64,000 nt of DNA. It comes from Benincasa hispida. Taxonomy: Eukaryota > Streptophyta > Magnoliopsida > Cucurbitales > Cucurbitaceae. This document shows positions 25,041-37,386 of the stretch, in pieces; the first letter of the stretch is position 1, and every line of letters begins with the position of its first letter. The DNA is taken from contig NC_052359.1 in assembly GCF_009727055.1 (NCBI RefSeq), forward strand, positions 9,395,487-9,459,486, in the 5' to 3' direction. The position numbers and the translations under genes are program-made. A model generated the notes under the pieces. That model was not told where the DNA came from. It made no database searches and saw only the letters and a list, made by a program, of their open reading frames with translations.

Positions 25041-25589
25041 TCCGTTGGATAATAATTTGTCTTTTTGGTTTTTAATTTTTAAAAATTAAAACTATCAACA
25101 TTCATTCCATCTCCAAATTTTATTGTTTTGTTGTCTACTTACTATCCCAATGCTTTCAAGCTCCAAGCCAAGTTTTTGAAAACAAAGTAATTTTTAAAAA
25201 TTTGTTTTTATTTTTGAATTTTGGTTAAAATTAATTTAACTCCTTTACTTAAGAAAGATGAAAACTATGATAAGAAATTGAGAGAAAATATATTTAATTT
25301 TAAAAAATCAAAAAACAAAAATCAAGAACCTGTTTGGCAACCATTTGATGATTTTGGTTTTTAGTTGTTAAACATTAAGTCTATAAACACTCTTTTCACT
25401 TTTAATTTCTTGCTTTATTATCTATTTTTTACCCATATATTTAAATTAAGCTAAATTTTGAAAAATAAAAAAATCAATTTTTAAGATTATTTTTTTATGA
25501 AATTTGGTTAGAAATTCAACTATTAATCAAGAAATATGCTATTTTCAAAAAGTGAATAAACAAAAAACTAAATAATTATCAAATAGGCC
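25041..25589. mobile_element. Two abutting MITEs of the CCTGTTTGG family
   Basis: The right copy, 25,329-25,589, has ends CCTGTTTGGcaaccatttg and the inverse of GCCTATTTGataattattt, with T-rich and A-rich inner arms. The left copy, about 25,041-25,343, has a weaker left end 'atccgttggataataattt' and shares the 'cctgtttggcaacc' block with its neighbour. The two therefore overlap or one inserted into the end of the other. Non-coding. Confidence 0.6.
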
Positions 25590-26230
25590 CAAATCCTCAC
25601 TGATTAAGACCTTTAAGTTATGAGAAACCCATGCATAAAAAAAAAAAAAAAAGGGATAAAAGTCCCAAGCACTTCATCAATTTAAAGAGAGATCAATCTT
25701 AAGATTATTTATTCTCTAGAAAATTAATATTTTTTATTAAATATCTACTAATACTATAACATTAGACGTCATATGACAATATTTAACTTTTTAACCAATT
25801 TTCGATCCTAACCCTTCTACAAGGTAGTAATAGCAGTTCTCATCCAAATATAAAATTTAATGTGATAAAATTTTAAAATTTATGTTATCAAATTAAAAAA
25901 TAAAACAAAAAGACAAAAAAATAAATATTAAATATTTCAAAATAAATATAATTTAATAACATTTGTATTATCAGCTTCAAAGTCAAAGATTCAATTTTTC
26001 CATTCTACGAATTGTGAAAAAAAAATCAAATAATTATCATATGGATCTTAATTTTCCATTATAGAAAAACAGTACACTCTAGATAAGGGTTTTACATTTA
26101 TTGAGAAATTGGTAGTTATATTTATTGAGAAATTGGTAGTTATGGGTCTCTTTATTGTGGAAGATTTAAATATATGCACTTACTTGGCAGCATAATAAGT
26201 GATATCAAAGTAGTTGTACATAAATCTATT

Positions 26231-26342
26231 CACATAGTCCGAGCGTAATTCAACTGACATAATGTTCATACTTTCAATCTCGTGGTTTGAGGTTCGATTT
26301 CCCCGTCCTGCACCTTATTTACAATAGCTATTAAAAAAAAAA
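26231..26342 (+). mobile_element. tRNA-derived SINE with target duplication
   Basis: The body is about 112 bp: a box A-like 'gagcgtaattcaactg', a box B 'ggttcgatttcc' (close to GGTTCGANNCC) at 26,291-26,302, and a 3' A-run. AAATCTATT lies directly before it (26,222-26,230) and after the A-tail (26,343-26,351), a 9-bp target duplication typical of LINE-mobilised SINEs. It is not a tRNA gene: there is no acceptor-stem pairing and the spacing is too long. Confidence 0.7.
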
Positions 26343-26399
26343 AAATCTATTTATGTGTGTTAGGCAACTTCCTCATGAAACATGAAACTATTAATTTCT

Positions 26400-28300
26400 T
26401 AATAAATTGTTGCTTAAAATATTAGTTTGGTATTTATATTTTGAGATTTGGTATACTTGTATTTTAGTTTATAGATCTCCATACTTTCAATAAATCTTAA
26501 AATTAGTCTCTATTATTAATTTATAATTACATTTTTAAAAGAAAATTATTCTCTATTTTAACAATTTATTTGCAGTTGAATTATAAGTTTAATCACTGAT
26601 TTTGGGGTATGTATCATTTGATTTCTAAATTTTCAAAATTAAACATTTAGTCTTACTTTTTTGACATTCATGAATTTACTCGATACAAAACTAAGGTTCT
26701 ATTGGACATAAAATTTATATTTATATCTAAAGATAAATTTTAAAAATTTTGAATTTGTTGCGTGCCTATCAAACAAGACACAAAATTGGACCTTCATAGA
26801 TTTATTGGATAGGTTTATCGTTTAGGAAGCCATTAATTAAATATTTTTAAAAGTTCAAATCAAATAGATATAAACTTCAAAGTTGCTTGTAATTTAAACA
26901 ACTCTACAAATCAATCACTTAGCATATGAGTGAACCAAAGCTTCAAAAGTGCAATACTTGAGTGCACTCATATTTTTGCAGTCCACACTAGCCATGCATA
27001 TAAATAATTATAATAATAAAAAGTGAAAAAATAAAATAAAAATAAAAAATAAAAAATTTAAGGAAAAAAGATGGTATTAAAATTATGTTGACATGTCAAC
27101 ATTTTTATCAATATTTTCACATTTATACTAGTTTAACAACCACATGAATCAACATTTCCATCATATTGTAAAAAAATCTACGAAACATAAAAAGTAAGCA
27201 ACAAAATGTAACTAATATAAATATAACATTAAAAATAAATATATTAACTTAGTTGAAAAAGCACACATTTATAACTGAATTATCTTTTTAAAATTTTTAT
27301 ATTGGTGATGACAAAACCCAATTAAATAAACTCCATTGACTTTTATTTGTTGTCAATGGTAAATTCATAATTTGAGGAAAGAGTTACTTGCAAAATAACA
27401 CATTGGTTTGGTGCTTGCCACAAACACTCTGATGCTTAAATCAAATCTCAGCATAAAGATCAAAGCAAGTAGAGGAAATAAATTTATCTTCTATAGAGTT
27501 GTCATACTTTATTTATATTGGAGTTCAACGATCTTCCTTATCTCTTTAGGGTTTAGTATTTTACTTCTGTTTTCTATTGGAAACTGGACACTTTAAAGAG
27601 TTGGATTTTGGCCACTAGAGATGTTTCAGAATAGAAGGCTGACACGGATTGGTCACTCTTAAGGGACATTGGCTCGGCCTTGGACATCCCGACCAATTGA
27701 GTCTTGGTCCAATTACCTTTTTTCTCTATTTGTTAGAAACTCTTCGAAGCCTGCTTCCTGTCGATCTTAGGTTCGTTTCTAGGATTAGGTAACTCTCTCG
27801 TTATTTGTCTTAAGCTTTTACTAATCTAGAATCACCCCTAACATATAATTTATCTCGAATTATCCATCAACATTTAAAAAGAGTAAATAGAGTTTATATC
27901 CATGATAACTTTTTTCGAAATGGACATAAATCTGACAGTTGGAGTAAGTTTTTAATGTAAACCCTAAAAATCCAAACACTTGCCACATGGATGAACCAAA
28001 CCTCTGAAATATTCATCAGTTTCCTCCGTCGGGGGGGTAATTTAATAAATTCATCAGGCAGAGACTTCAAGATGGAAAATCCAAATTGATTGAAGCAATG
28101 AGATAAAGCGAAGTGTTGGGACCATAATCCAAGCCTGTGATTCGAAGCTACATACAACAAAGCCGGCCCAGTCGAGATCCTGCTCTGAAAAACCATTGAA
28201 GAAGGCTTCGTTAACTTCGAGAAAAACCAAACCCAGAGCGTCTTTTAACACATTACAACAACTGGGTCAAGCTTCCCTCTCCCAAAACCAACGCCTTTCG
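26400..28300. other. Intergenic region upstream of LPLAT1
   Basis: AT-rich, without a supported gene. The last few hundred bases (27.9-28.3 kb) become GC-richer and presumably contain the LPLAT1 promoter and 5' UTR. I could not fix a transcription start. The coding frame of exon 1 stays open upstream of its ATG at 28,301 back to at least 28,196, but no in-frame ATG occurs there. Confidence 0.5.
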
Positions 28301-31300
28301 ATGGGCCTGGAGATGGAATCCTTGGCCGCCTCAATTGGCGTCTCCGTCCCTGTTCTCCGCTTCCTTCTCTGTTTCGTCGCCACAATTCCGGTCAGCTTTC
28401 TATGGCGGATTGTTCCTGGTCGCCTCCCCAAGCATCTCTATTCCGCCCTCTCCGGCGTTCTTCTCTCTTACCTCTCTTTTGGGTTTTCTTCAAACCTCCA
28501 TTTTTTGGTCCCCATGTTCCTGGGTTATGCTTCCATGGTTCTCTTCCGTCGCCATTGCGGATTGATTACATTCTTCTTGGGTTTTGGTTATCTCATTGGA
28601 TGGTAAGTGGAATCGATGTAGTTGGTTTTGTGATAGGTTTTTCAACGACTTCCATTGATGGGGTTCTTCAAATTGAACGATCTGATTGCAATTATATATT
28701 CCGTTCATTAGTGGTTTTGTATTTTGTTGAATGCAACTAACTGGTTTTCACTGTTTTTCACTCTTCGAGTTCTTGTTATGATGAATCTGGTGGAAATTGA
28801 ACTTGGGGGTAATGTTCTGGTTTTGTAATTCCGTGCATGCAGCTCCTTTTTATAATGTGGAGTTATGGTTGTCTTTGGTAATGGATGGTATTTTGTGGGC
28901 TTTGGTTAACTATGATTTTATTGACATGCAGGAAGATGTAAAATAGATTTGAGCTTAGACTCTGTTTTTCTCGTCAGAGCTGTTGGAAGTAAGCAAGAAA
29001 ACTTTAGTCCTTGTAGAATTAATTGTTAGAAATTTAAGAAAAAAGTTTGTGCTGGAGATGGCTGCATCTATGCTTAGTTCATTTAGTCTTTTAGTTTTCC
29101 TGAGCTTAAACTTTAGGTAGGAAGATTCTTTTGGTCTTTTGTCTTGGTACGGTTATAGCACCGATAAAGCTAAATGAAAAGGATTATAAGCAGAAATAGA
29201 ATTTATGACCTCTTTTACAGCATCCTCGGTTTGGTACAAGTCATAGTGAAAACACCTTTTGAAACAATTATATGTTTTCATGTTCACTATAGACATCCGC
29301 TATCAATTTCGTTTGAGGGGGGTGAAATGGACTTCCATAGATAACAACATTTGCACAAGAAAAGGGTGACACCTCTTGGTGATCCACGGTTGTTTCTTTG
29401 GAAAAGTCTTTTGGGGAGGAACCATGCTTAAAAAATCATTTGTTGTCAAACCTCTTGGAACTATGATACAACATTTTCTTCCTTAGTTAGCAAGTAAATA
29501 AATTTCAGCAATGTAGTTTTTCATGCTTGAAGTTTTTCCAACCGAAAGCACCTAATCGTCCTTTCTGTATCCTCTGAAAAATATATTGCTTCTGGGGTGG
29601 TGTCAACTGTCAATCAGATTCTTAGCTATGTTGCTAAGCCATTTAACGTACCCCTGATTTTCATGTCATAAAGAGGTTAGAGAAAACTAGGAGTTAAACT
29701 CAAAAGCTAGTTAGAGGGGAAGACGTTTATAAAGAGGTTAGAGAAAACAGTGAAAGAGGTTGTGGTTGCCAGGGGAGAAGCAGAGTTTGGGTTAAAGGTT
29801 TTCATGCACTTCCAGTATGGTACTCTACTAGGAGATTGCCGATTCCTTTTTTTTCTTTTCTTTTTTGATAAACTTATAATTGAATCTTCAAGTGTGTTTA
29901 TTAAAGAAAATGGTCTTATATATAATGGTCTGATGTGTGCGTACTTCAAAGGAATGGACCTGATGCCATATCTAATATTTTGACTTTTTATCTCCCTTGA
30001 GGCATTGTTGTCATTTTCAGAAGAAAGACTGTCATTGAACTAAAAATATAGCATGTGATGCTTGTGTTTCAAATCCATTTTCATCAATAAATGCAATGAT
30101 GTATGCATAATCTTAGAATAAAGAACTTTCAGATTCTTGAGATTGTGCTTTTGATTTCAGAATTCTTGACTTTTTGTACACATGTGTAGCCATGTATATT
30201 ACATGAGTGGGGACGCTTGGAAGGAAGGAGGTATCGATGCAACTGGTAAGATCACTCATTAGACTTGTGCCTTCTTTTTTGTTCATTAGTATCCAAATGC
30301 ATCCTTCTTTTTTCAAGAAAAATATGTTGTCTTGAAATTATTCTCAAAAAGGGGCAGATAAATAGCATCTTTGTTCTAATGATTACAATTTTCGAATCCA
30401 ATCCCAATTGGCTAATTTATTTGATGTCAATGAAGTCTCATATATGATACATCATCATCTGGGTCATAGGTTGTTTGGTACAAAACAAAAGTCATTTTTC
30501 ATAATTATGGAATTCACAAAAAAAGGGAAAGCGCTACTTATCTCTCCAAGTGCCAAGGAGATTATAAAATGGCACTTCAACTGCTACAATCATAGAACTA
30601 GTACATAATAAAAGAGCTAAGATAGAAAGTACACCAGTTGGTATGCATGAGTCAGACTGATTCTTAAACTTTCTCTCTCATTCCTAAACCTATCTATCTT
30701 CAAATTTACAATTTTTAAGACATTGCTACAGATCTCCCAAAGTAGAGAAGTCACTACATTTGATCACAGTTTTTGGCTGGTCTAAAATTTTAGCCCCGGA
30801 GGAGCTGAAGGCCAGCCTCATTGCTTGTTTTTTTTTTTTTTGGAAGTTACACGAATTAACACATTAAAGCTATCCAACAGCTTAGAGTAGATGCTATGAA
30901 CCTTAAAAGAGATGCAACTGAAGCTCTGAGCATTATTACAAAACTTGCATTAGGTAGGAGAAAAGCAGAAGGTTGGATTTGTCTTTTGACCAAAGTACTG
31001 AGTTCTACTAAGGCCAAAGGGAAAAGTGTATGGGAAAAAGTTGATATTCCTTGAAGTTGTATGCTTTCTAATGCCCCTACACCACCCATTACATAGACAT
31101 ATAAGTGGTGGATTGCTTAGAGCCTAGAGGATTTTGAAAATAGACTTGCTGGAATAATTCTTGAAGCTCCTTGAATTCCACAATCTTTGGTCAGGGATAG
31201 AGTTGGGCATAAAACTTTGCAACAAACTATATAATGAAATCCATTCATTAATTTCTATGCTGGAAGGTTACTTAAGAAAAATTCCATCCATCCATCATGG

Positions 31301-33516
31301 CAAGATCGTAGTTGATCTCAACTGTGTGATAAACAACTTAGTTCCTATATGCATCATTCTTAGACTGCCACAAATTATTGGTTTCACGATATATTAAATA
31401 ATAAATATTTAGGTTTACTGATTTATTTATGCTCGTTTGTGTTTTTGACCTCCTGTTTATATTTATGTTTTTGGTTACTGACATTCTTTGCACTATATTG
31501 TTCAGGAGCTTTGATGGTGTTGACACTGAAAGTCATTTCATGTGCCATAAATTATAATGATGGGTTGTTAAAAGAAGAAGGTTTAAGTGAGGCTCAAAAG
31601 AAGAATCGATTGATTAAGTTGCCCTCGTTAATCGAGTACATTGGTTACTGCCTCTGCTGTGGCAGCCACTTTGCTGGTCCTGTTTATGAAACGAAGGATT
31701 ATCTTGAGTGGACTGATGGAAATGGGGTCTGTGCATTCTTCTTCTTTGGTTAGTTTTCCCCCAACCTTTTGGGCAGATGTTCTTATGTTGAATTCTGTCA
31801 TCTTGGTTCTTTTTCAGATTTGGAAGCATGATGAACAAAACCCACCTCCATCACCATATCTGGCAACAATTAGAGCTCTTCTCCAAGCTGCTTTTTGTAT
31901 GGTCTTGTATTTGTACCTGGTACCTCAGTTTCCATTATCCCGTTTTATTGATCCCATCTACCATGATTGGCCATTCTGGAAGCGTCTTGGGTACCAATAT
32001 ATGGCAGGCTTCACCGCACGCTGGAAGTATTATTTCATCTGGTCAATTTCGGAGGCCTCCATCATTATTTCTGGCTTAGGTTTCAGTGGTTGGACAAAAT
32101 CTTCTCCACCTAAACCACGCTGGGACCGTGCAAAGAATGTTGACATTCTTGGTCTTGAGTTTGTGAAGAGTGCAGTTGAGATTCCTCTTAAATGGAATAT
32201 TCAAGTCAGCACTTGGCTTCGTCATTGTGAGTTTTTTGCAAGCTTGAGGTTTACACATGTCTGCACTGTTTTCGATAGCTTTAAGCAAGCTCACTAGTTT
32301 ACTCCCTGTGAATGTTTAATTGTCTTTTTGGGGGTCGCTTAAGCATATCTAAAATGAAAAAGAAAGAAAAGAAAAGAAAAAGTGATATCCATATATAAAA
32401 ACTCTCCATTCAACATTTTTTTTGGAAACATGGCTTTTAGAAAATAGGAGCTATGGTTAAATTCAAAATGATCTCATTGCTGTTTCATGCTGTTAGATGT
32501 TTATGAAAGGCTGGTTCAGAAGGGGAGGAAACCCGGTTTCTTTCAGCTGCTGGCAACACAGACTGTCAGTGCTGTTTGGCATGTGAGTATTATGAAACAG
32601 ATTACTGCTTTTAATCTTTTGCTATACCTTTTTGATTCCTTTACAAATTCAAAATCTGTGGTTATTATAAGGTTCTGTTGCATTTCCCCCTCTCTTTTTT
32701 AGGTTTGTATGTTCAATATCCATGATCTTTATATGTAGTTGATATTTATGAATTGTGCTTTTGAATTCTTAACTAAACTTCAAAAGCTAGACAATTGTGA
32801 ACATTTTATAATTTACTAGAGGTTTCAGAAGAAAAGGTTTATTCTGTATATATATATATATATATCTCTGCAGATTGCCATGTTTGCTTCTTTATTTAGC
32901 TATAGTGCGTTCATTTCATTCCAAGGTATAGGGTCTATATTGGTCGGTGTGATTTATTTTCGTATTTCATATTCTTGTCTTCTGACATTGACTTGCTTTT
33001 CTGCTTGCTGAATAAAATATAGGGTCTGTATCCTGGGTACATCATCTTCTTCGTTCAGTCTGCTGTGATGATTGCTGGTTCAAGAGGTATGTAATGGCCT
33101 ACCTGTTATTACACTGTCCATTCTTCAGTTATGTAACTTCTTTCTTTTGTTTCCTTCACCTTGGTACTGCCCATCGAGCAGTTATTTACAGATGGCAACA
33201 AGCTATTCCTTCATCCATGGCTTTCCTCAAAAGTCTACTTGGATTTTTGAACTTTGCTTACACAGTTTTGGTTCTGAACTACTCCTGCGTCGGGTTCATG
33301 GTACCTCTCTTGCTCTCACTGGCTCGCACTCTCTCTTGTTGTGCATATTAGTTTCTGATGCTATGATGTGTTGGGCAGGTCTTGAGCTTACATGAGACAA
33401 TTTCCTCGTATGGAAGCGTATACTACATCGGAACCATAATTCCTGTCACGCTAATCTTACTTGGTTCCATTATTAAACCTGCACCAGCTAGATCCAAAGC
33501 TCGAAAAGATCAGTGA
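28301..33516 (+). CDS. LPLAT1: Lysophospholipid acyltransferase 1 (MBOAT), eight exons
   Basis: Exons: 28,301-28,602; 30,190-30,245; 31,506-31,726; 31,818-32,226; 32,497-32,582; 33,023-33,086; 33,182-33,300; 33,379-33,516. All introns are GT..AG and the phases join without error, giving 464 residues. The product closely resembles Arabidopsis LPLAT1/LPCAT1 (about 462 residues), so the ATG at 28,301 fits the family start. Known role: transfer of an acyl group from acyl-CoA to lysophospholipids, mainly lysophosphatidylcholine, in the ER membrane (Lands cycle). Visible marks: an N-terminal hydrophobic region, GSHFAGPVY (about 172-180), the conserved WNIQVSTWLRH (319-329, candidate active-site Asn320), and AVWHG with the expected catalytic His358 at the end of exon 5. 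The C-terminus ends RKDQ, close to a di-basic ER-retrieval signal. Introns 1 and 2 (about 1.6 and 1.3 kb) hold the extra length. The gene looks intact. The stop at 33,514 is followed at once by GGTAAG, a possible 3'-UTR splice donor. Confidence 0.96.
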
Positions 33517-35169
33517 GGTAAGAAAGCTTGGTCCTTTTTGTGGGTTTCTGAATAACTTTAAAATGAGTATGGGTGACGAAGCCAGTTGTTGCTCTTTTTT
33601 CCACTTGACATCCTGAACATTTGGTACATTGTTATTTGTGTTAGTTGTGATGGATCTTTTGAGTTGAAGCTTTTGAGAAGGATAGGAGTGGTCTGAATTC
33701 TAAAACCTTTTAACTTTGCATCTTTTTGAGTAGTTTGTTGAATGAACTTGGAAAATGCATGCCTTGATGCTAATTCATTAGGATGGTCCAATTTTGATGG
33801 CATTTTCGTGTTGCTATAAGGGTGCTCCTGTTTTTTTTTTTTTTTTTTTTTTCTATTTTTTTTTATTTTCAATTAATTAATTAATTAATTTTTTTATAGA
33901 AAAAAACAAAGAATTAAATTCTGGGAAAAAAAAAAAAAATTATAATAGCAAGATGTTTTGAGTTGGATATGGTAGGTCAAATTACAAATCTAGTCCATCA
34001 GCATCTGTGTGAATTCTAAATTTCTAGTTGTGTTTAGTAAGTTTTTGAATTCTAAAAGCATCTACATCTTCCAACTTTCCGTTGGTTCTAATACGTCCCT
34101 GACGTGTAAATTTCAATTAACTTTCAGTTACTGTTATTTGTTATTTGATATTCACGAATCTAATAGTTACACAATTGAAAGCTTAGGAACTTATTACGCA
34201 TAAACTTTCAATTTAAATCTCATGGACACGACTCATCGTTTGCTGGTGTCATCAATCTCCCAAAATTTGCTTCACGCTCTAAGTAAATTCTTTACTTTCT
34301 TCTCGCTCTCCACACAATTCCAAACCAACCCATCCATGGCTTTTATCTCTCTCTCCCCCTCTGGCTTTCCTCATTCTTCCCCTTTCTTTATCTTTCCCAT
34401 TATGTTATCTCTTCACTGCACATTCATAGTGAATATTTCCATCGAACTGTTGAACATAAAGCTCGGTTTGGCCTCCAATTTTGTCACCGAAGCTCAACCT
34501 CTCATTAGTATGTTCAAAATTATTCAGGAGAAAATCATGGTTTTGTGCAATATCTCAGGCTATTGGGAAAAGAATGGCATAAGGAGAGTTTGTGAAAAAG
34601 AATGCACTAGATTTTTTTACTGAGATTGCTCGACGTAGATAAGAGCAGACAAACTATGACGGCCATTTAGTTACCGTTAACGCTGTAGACTTTTTGCCAC
34701 AAATCACTAGCTTCTCTTTATGCTAAGGAATTCTCTGTTATGAAGCCGATTCAATTCCTTCTAAAGCACCGATATGTTTTGATAATTCACATTAACAAGA
34801 ATGCTAGAGATTTTTCTCAAATACCTCTATTGCAATGAAATCGATTCGATTTTTGCATTTTGATCGCTCCGTCTAGCACAAATGTACATCATCTTAAAGA
34901 GAATCAAGACCTTGATAGAAGATTTTTTAAAGGAAGCAATTGAATGGTGTATGCATGGCTGATGATGGAAGAAATTTTTTGTTCTGTCAAAGACTTTGTG
35001 AGTTAAGTGATAAATATCATTGATTCACCACATAAACAATGAAATATAAATTTTGAAATACTTTTTTGAAAAAATTCTCAAGCATTAGGTGTTAGATCAT
35101 ATGGTAAAATGGCAGTTAAACTAAACCATACTTGATACGTAGTAATTTGATTGATTTGATCTAAATTTT
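33517..35169. other. LPLAT1 3' UTR and downstream intergenic DNA
   Basis: The first few hundred bases probably hold the LPLAT1 3' UTR. A pure T-run and TTAA-rich low-complexity patch lies at 33,831-33,900. A 133-codon open frame with a real ATG at 34,222-34,623 follows. It has a hydrophobic N-terminal half, but I recognise no domain or homologue. It could be chance or a remnant, so I do not call it a gene. Confidence 0.45.
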
Positions 35170-37200
35170 AGGGTAAAGTACATTTTGGTAGGCGTCTATT
35201 TGGTCCGCTAATTGACTTAACATATTGCTGACTTGGTCATTAAATGTTGAGGTGGATTTGATTACTAGTCAAAATTTACATTAAAGTTAGATTAATTAGA
35301 AATTTATTAAGTTAAAAATAAAATAAAAACAATCTTTTATATGACGCTTTGGATTCATTCTTTTTTCTTTCAACAAACCACGATAAACAAGTCAATCTTC
35401 AGCATGGAATCTTCCCTGACCAAAACTAAATAAAATTTTGTTGAATACTCCACGACTGAGGCATAACTAGTTCTTAGTTTACCCACCTTCGTGATGGTAG
35501 GATCTAGTTGGTGATCATTTTGTTTTTTGTTTTTGTTTTTTAAAATTAAGTCTACAACACTATGTTCACCTCAAAATTTCTTCTTTTGTTATATATTTTT
35601 CACCAGTTATTTAAAAAATCAAGCAAAGTTTTGGGAATTAAAAAAGGTAGCTTCCAAAAACTTGTTTTTGTTTTTTGAAATTGGTTAAGAATTCAACAAT
35701 TATACTGAAGAAATATGCAAATTATTGTAAGAAATGTGAATGAATTAGGTTAAATTCTCAAAAACAAAAACAAAAACCAAATAGTTACTGAACGGACTTA
35801 AGATTTTAATTTTCTATTTTATGTTTTCTTAAAAAAAGATTTAGGACTTTTTTCAGTGCAAAATGGATGGCAGGAAGGATTGTGGGGATGTTTGGGATAT
35901 TAATTTGGAGAAGATAGATGGTTGCTTTTTCGGTATGAATTTCAAAGAAATTCAAGAACACTTAATTTGAAGATGCACTTTCATTCAACTTGATTTCTGT
36001 AAGTGGACGTTTCACTCATTATATAACAAGGACGATAATTGGGATGCATCAATCTTTGTACATCATTTTCCACCACTCACATAAAAGGATATTAAAATAT
36101 TCCTAAAAAAAAAAAATTTGCCACGTATCAAATTATGATTGGACAATTTAATGGGATATATAAAGATAGGGATACCAGATATGTATGTAAGTGTTTTTCT
36201 AACCACGACGTAAACAAAAAGGGAAAAAATAATCACCATATCTTCTGCCATTTTTTGAAAAAAATTGCAATCATGAGAACATTGTGATTGCTCTTCAATT
36301 GGTTGGGCTGTAAAATTTATAGGACTACAAATAAATATTTGAATCCTTACTTCTCAAATTTCACAAAAATTTGTTGGATTTGGGGTTTGAGAGGAGCATA
36401 GTATTCAATTTCCATAGACACGTCGGTATTTCCATTTATGTTTTCACGTTTTCATGAGTTCGACATCGACATGAAGAATAAATCTATATTTCCACTATAT
36501 TGTAAGAGAATCCACGAAACATAAAAATATAATATAAATAACAAACATTTAAAAACCACAAAATGTTTATTTCATCATTTAAAATTAATTTTTTGATTTT
36601 TTTGTTTTTTTTTTTTAAATTTTCAAATATATTCATTGAAATCCATATTTTATCGATATTTTCATCGAAACTTTTGTAAAACTAGGACCTCGATATTTTC
36701 ATCGATATCGACATTTAAAACCTTGAAGAGGAGGTCGTGATTGTAATGGTCCGGAATCGAGTGAGAGAAGAAGAGCTAAATCATCAACATCTACACCAAA
36801 AATTTCAAGTGTCCATTCAAAAGCTGAAGTCTTGGTCGAAATTTTGTTCAATTTCAATTGAAGTTGAGACTTGCGTTGAAGATTCTCCTTGTTTTCCGGA
36901 AGGAGAATAGAATGAATCTCAAGCAGCATATACAAGATTGTTTTTATTTTATTTTTAACTTAATAAATTTCTAATTAATCTAATTTTAGTGTAAAATTTG
37001 ACTTAGTAATCAAATCCACCTCAACATTTAAATAGCCAAGTCAACAATCTGTTAAGTCAACTAACGGTCAAATGGGTTTCGGGATCATTTAGAATCATTA
37101 TTTAAATTTCGAGACTAAGAGTACCCATTATAAAATCTGAGGGATCAAATAGACACCTACCTCAAATCTCAGGGACCAAAAATCTATTTTGGTCTAATTT
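35170..37200. mobile_element. Element with long inverted terminal repeats, about 2.0 kb
   Basis: The left arm (35,170-35,400) and the reverse complement of the right arm (36,900-37,200) share long blocks: 'gttgaggtggatttgatta', 'attagaaatttattaag' and 'aaaataaaaacaatctt', then 'gattcattct'. The outer ends relate to 'aaaRtacattttggt', and the left arm lacks about 80 bases present in the right. No transposase is recognisable between the arms; a MITE lies at 35,505-35,797. Long inverted repeats with a non-coding core suggest a Mutator-like or foldback element, but no target duplication is clear. Confidence 0.65.
35505..35797. mobile_element. MITE of the GTTTGGT family inside the inverted-repeat element
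   Basis: The left arm 'tttgttttttgtttttg' and the right arm 'caaaaacaaaaaccaaatag' form an inverted pair around a core with 'aattaagtctacaac'. It is the same family as the copies at 2.4, 25.3, 40.8 and 42.7 kb. Its place inside the larger element means it either inserted later or was captured. Confidence 0.6.
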
Positions 37201-37386
37201 TTTTAAAACTTTAACATTATTAGTAATAAGAGACTTTTTTTTTCCTTGAAAAAAGTATTAAAGAGACGTGTAATGATTTAATTTAGTTTTAGATAGAAAT
37301 AAATTAAATGATGATGTAAAATATGATGGTTGAATAATTGATATAAATGGTTAATGGTATGTTTGGAATGACATTCTAAGGGTCCA

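Noticed and set aside
26231..26342. tRNA gene suggested by box A and box B
   Set aside because: No acceptor-stem pairing, the box spacing is too long, and an A-tail with target duplication indicates a SINE.
28196..28300. Possible N-terminal extension of LPLAT1 (35 basic, acid-free residues, like a transit peptide)
   Set aside because: The frame is open, but its first codon here is TTG, not ATG, and there is no in-frame ATG before 28,301. The family start fits 28,301.
28335..28740. Overlapping open frames in exon 1 and intron 1 of LPLAT1
   Set aside because: Alternate-frame shadows; the MBOAT frame joins the other exons in phase.
30408..31089. Open frames inside intron 2 of LPLAT1
   Set aside because: No recognisable domain; possibly an old intronic insertion, but unsupported.
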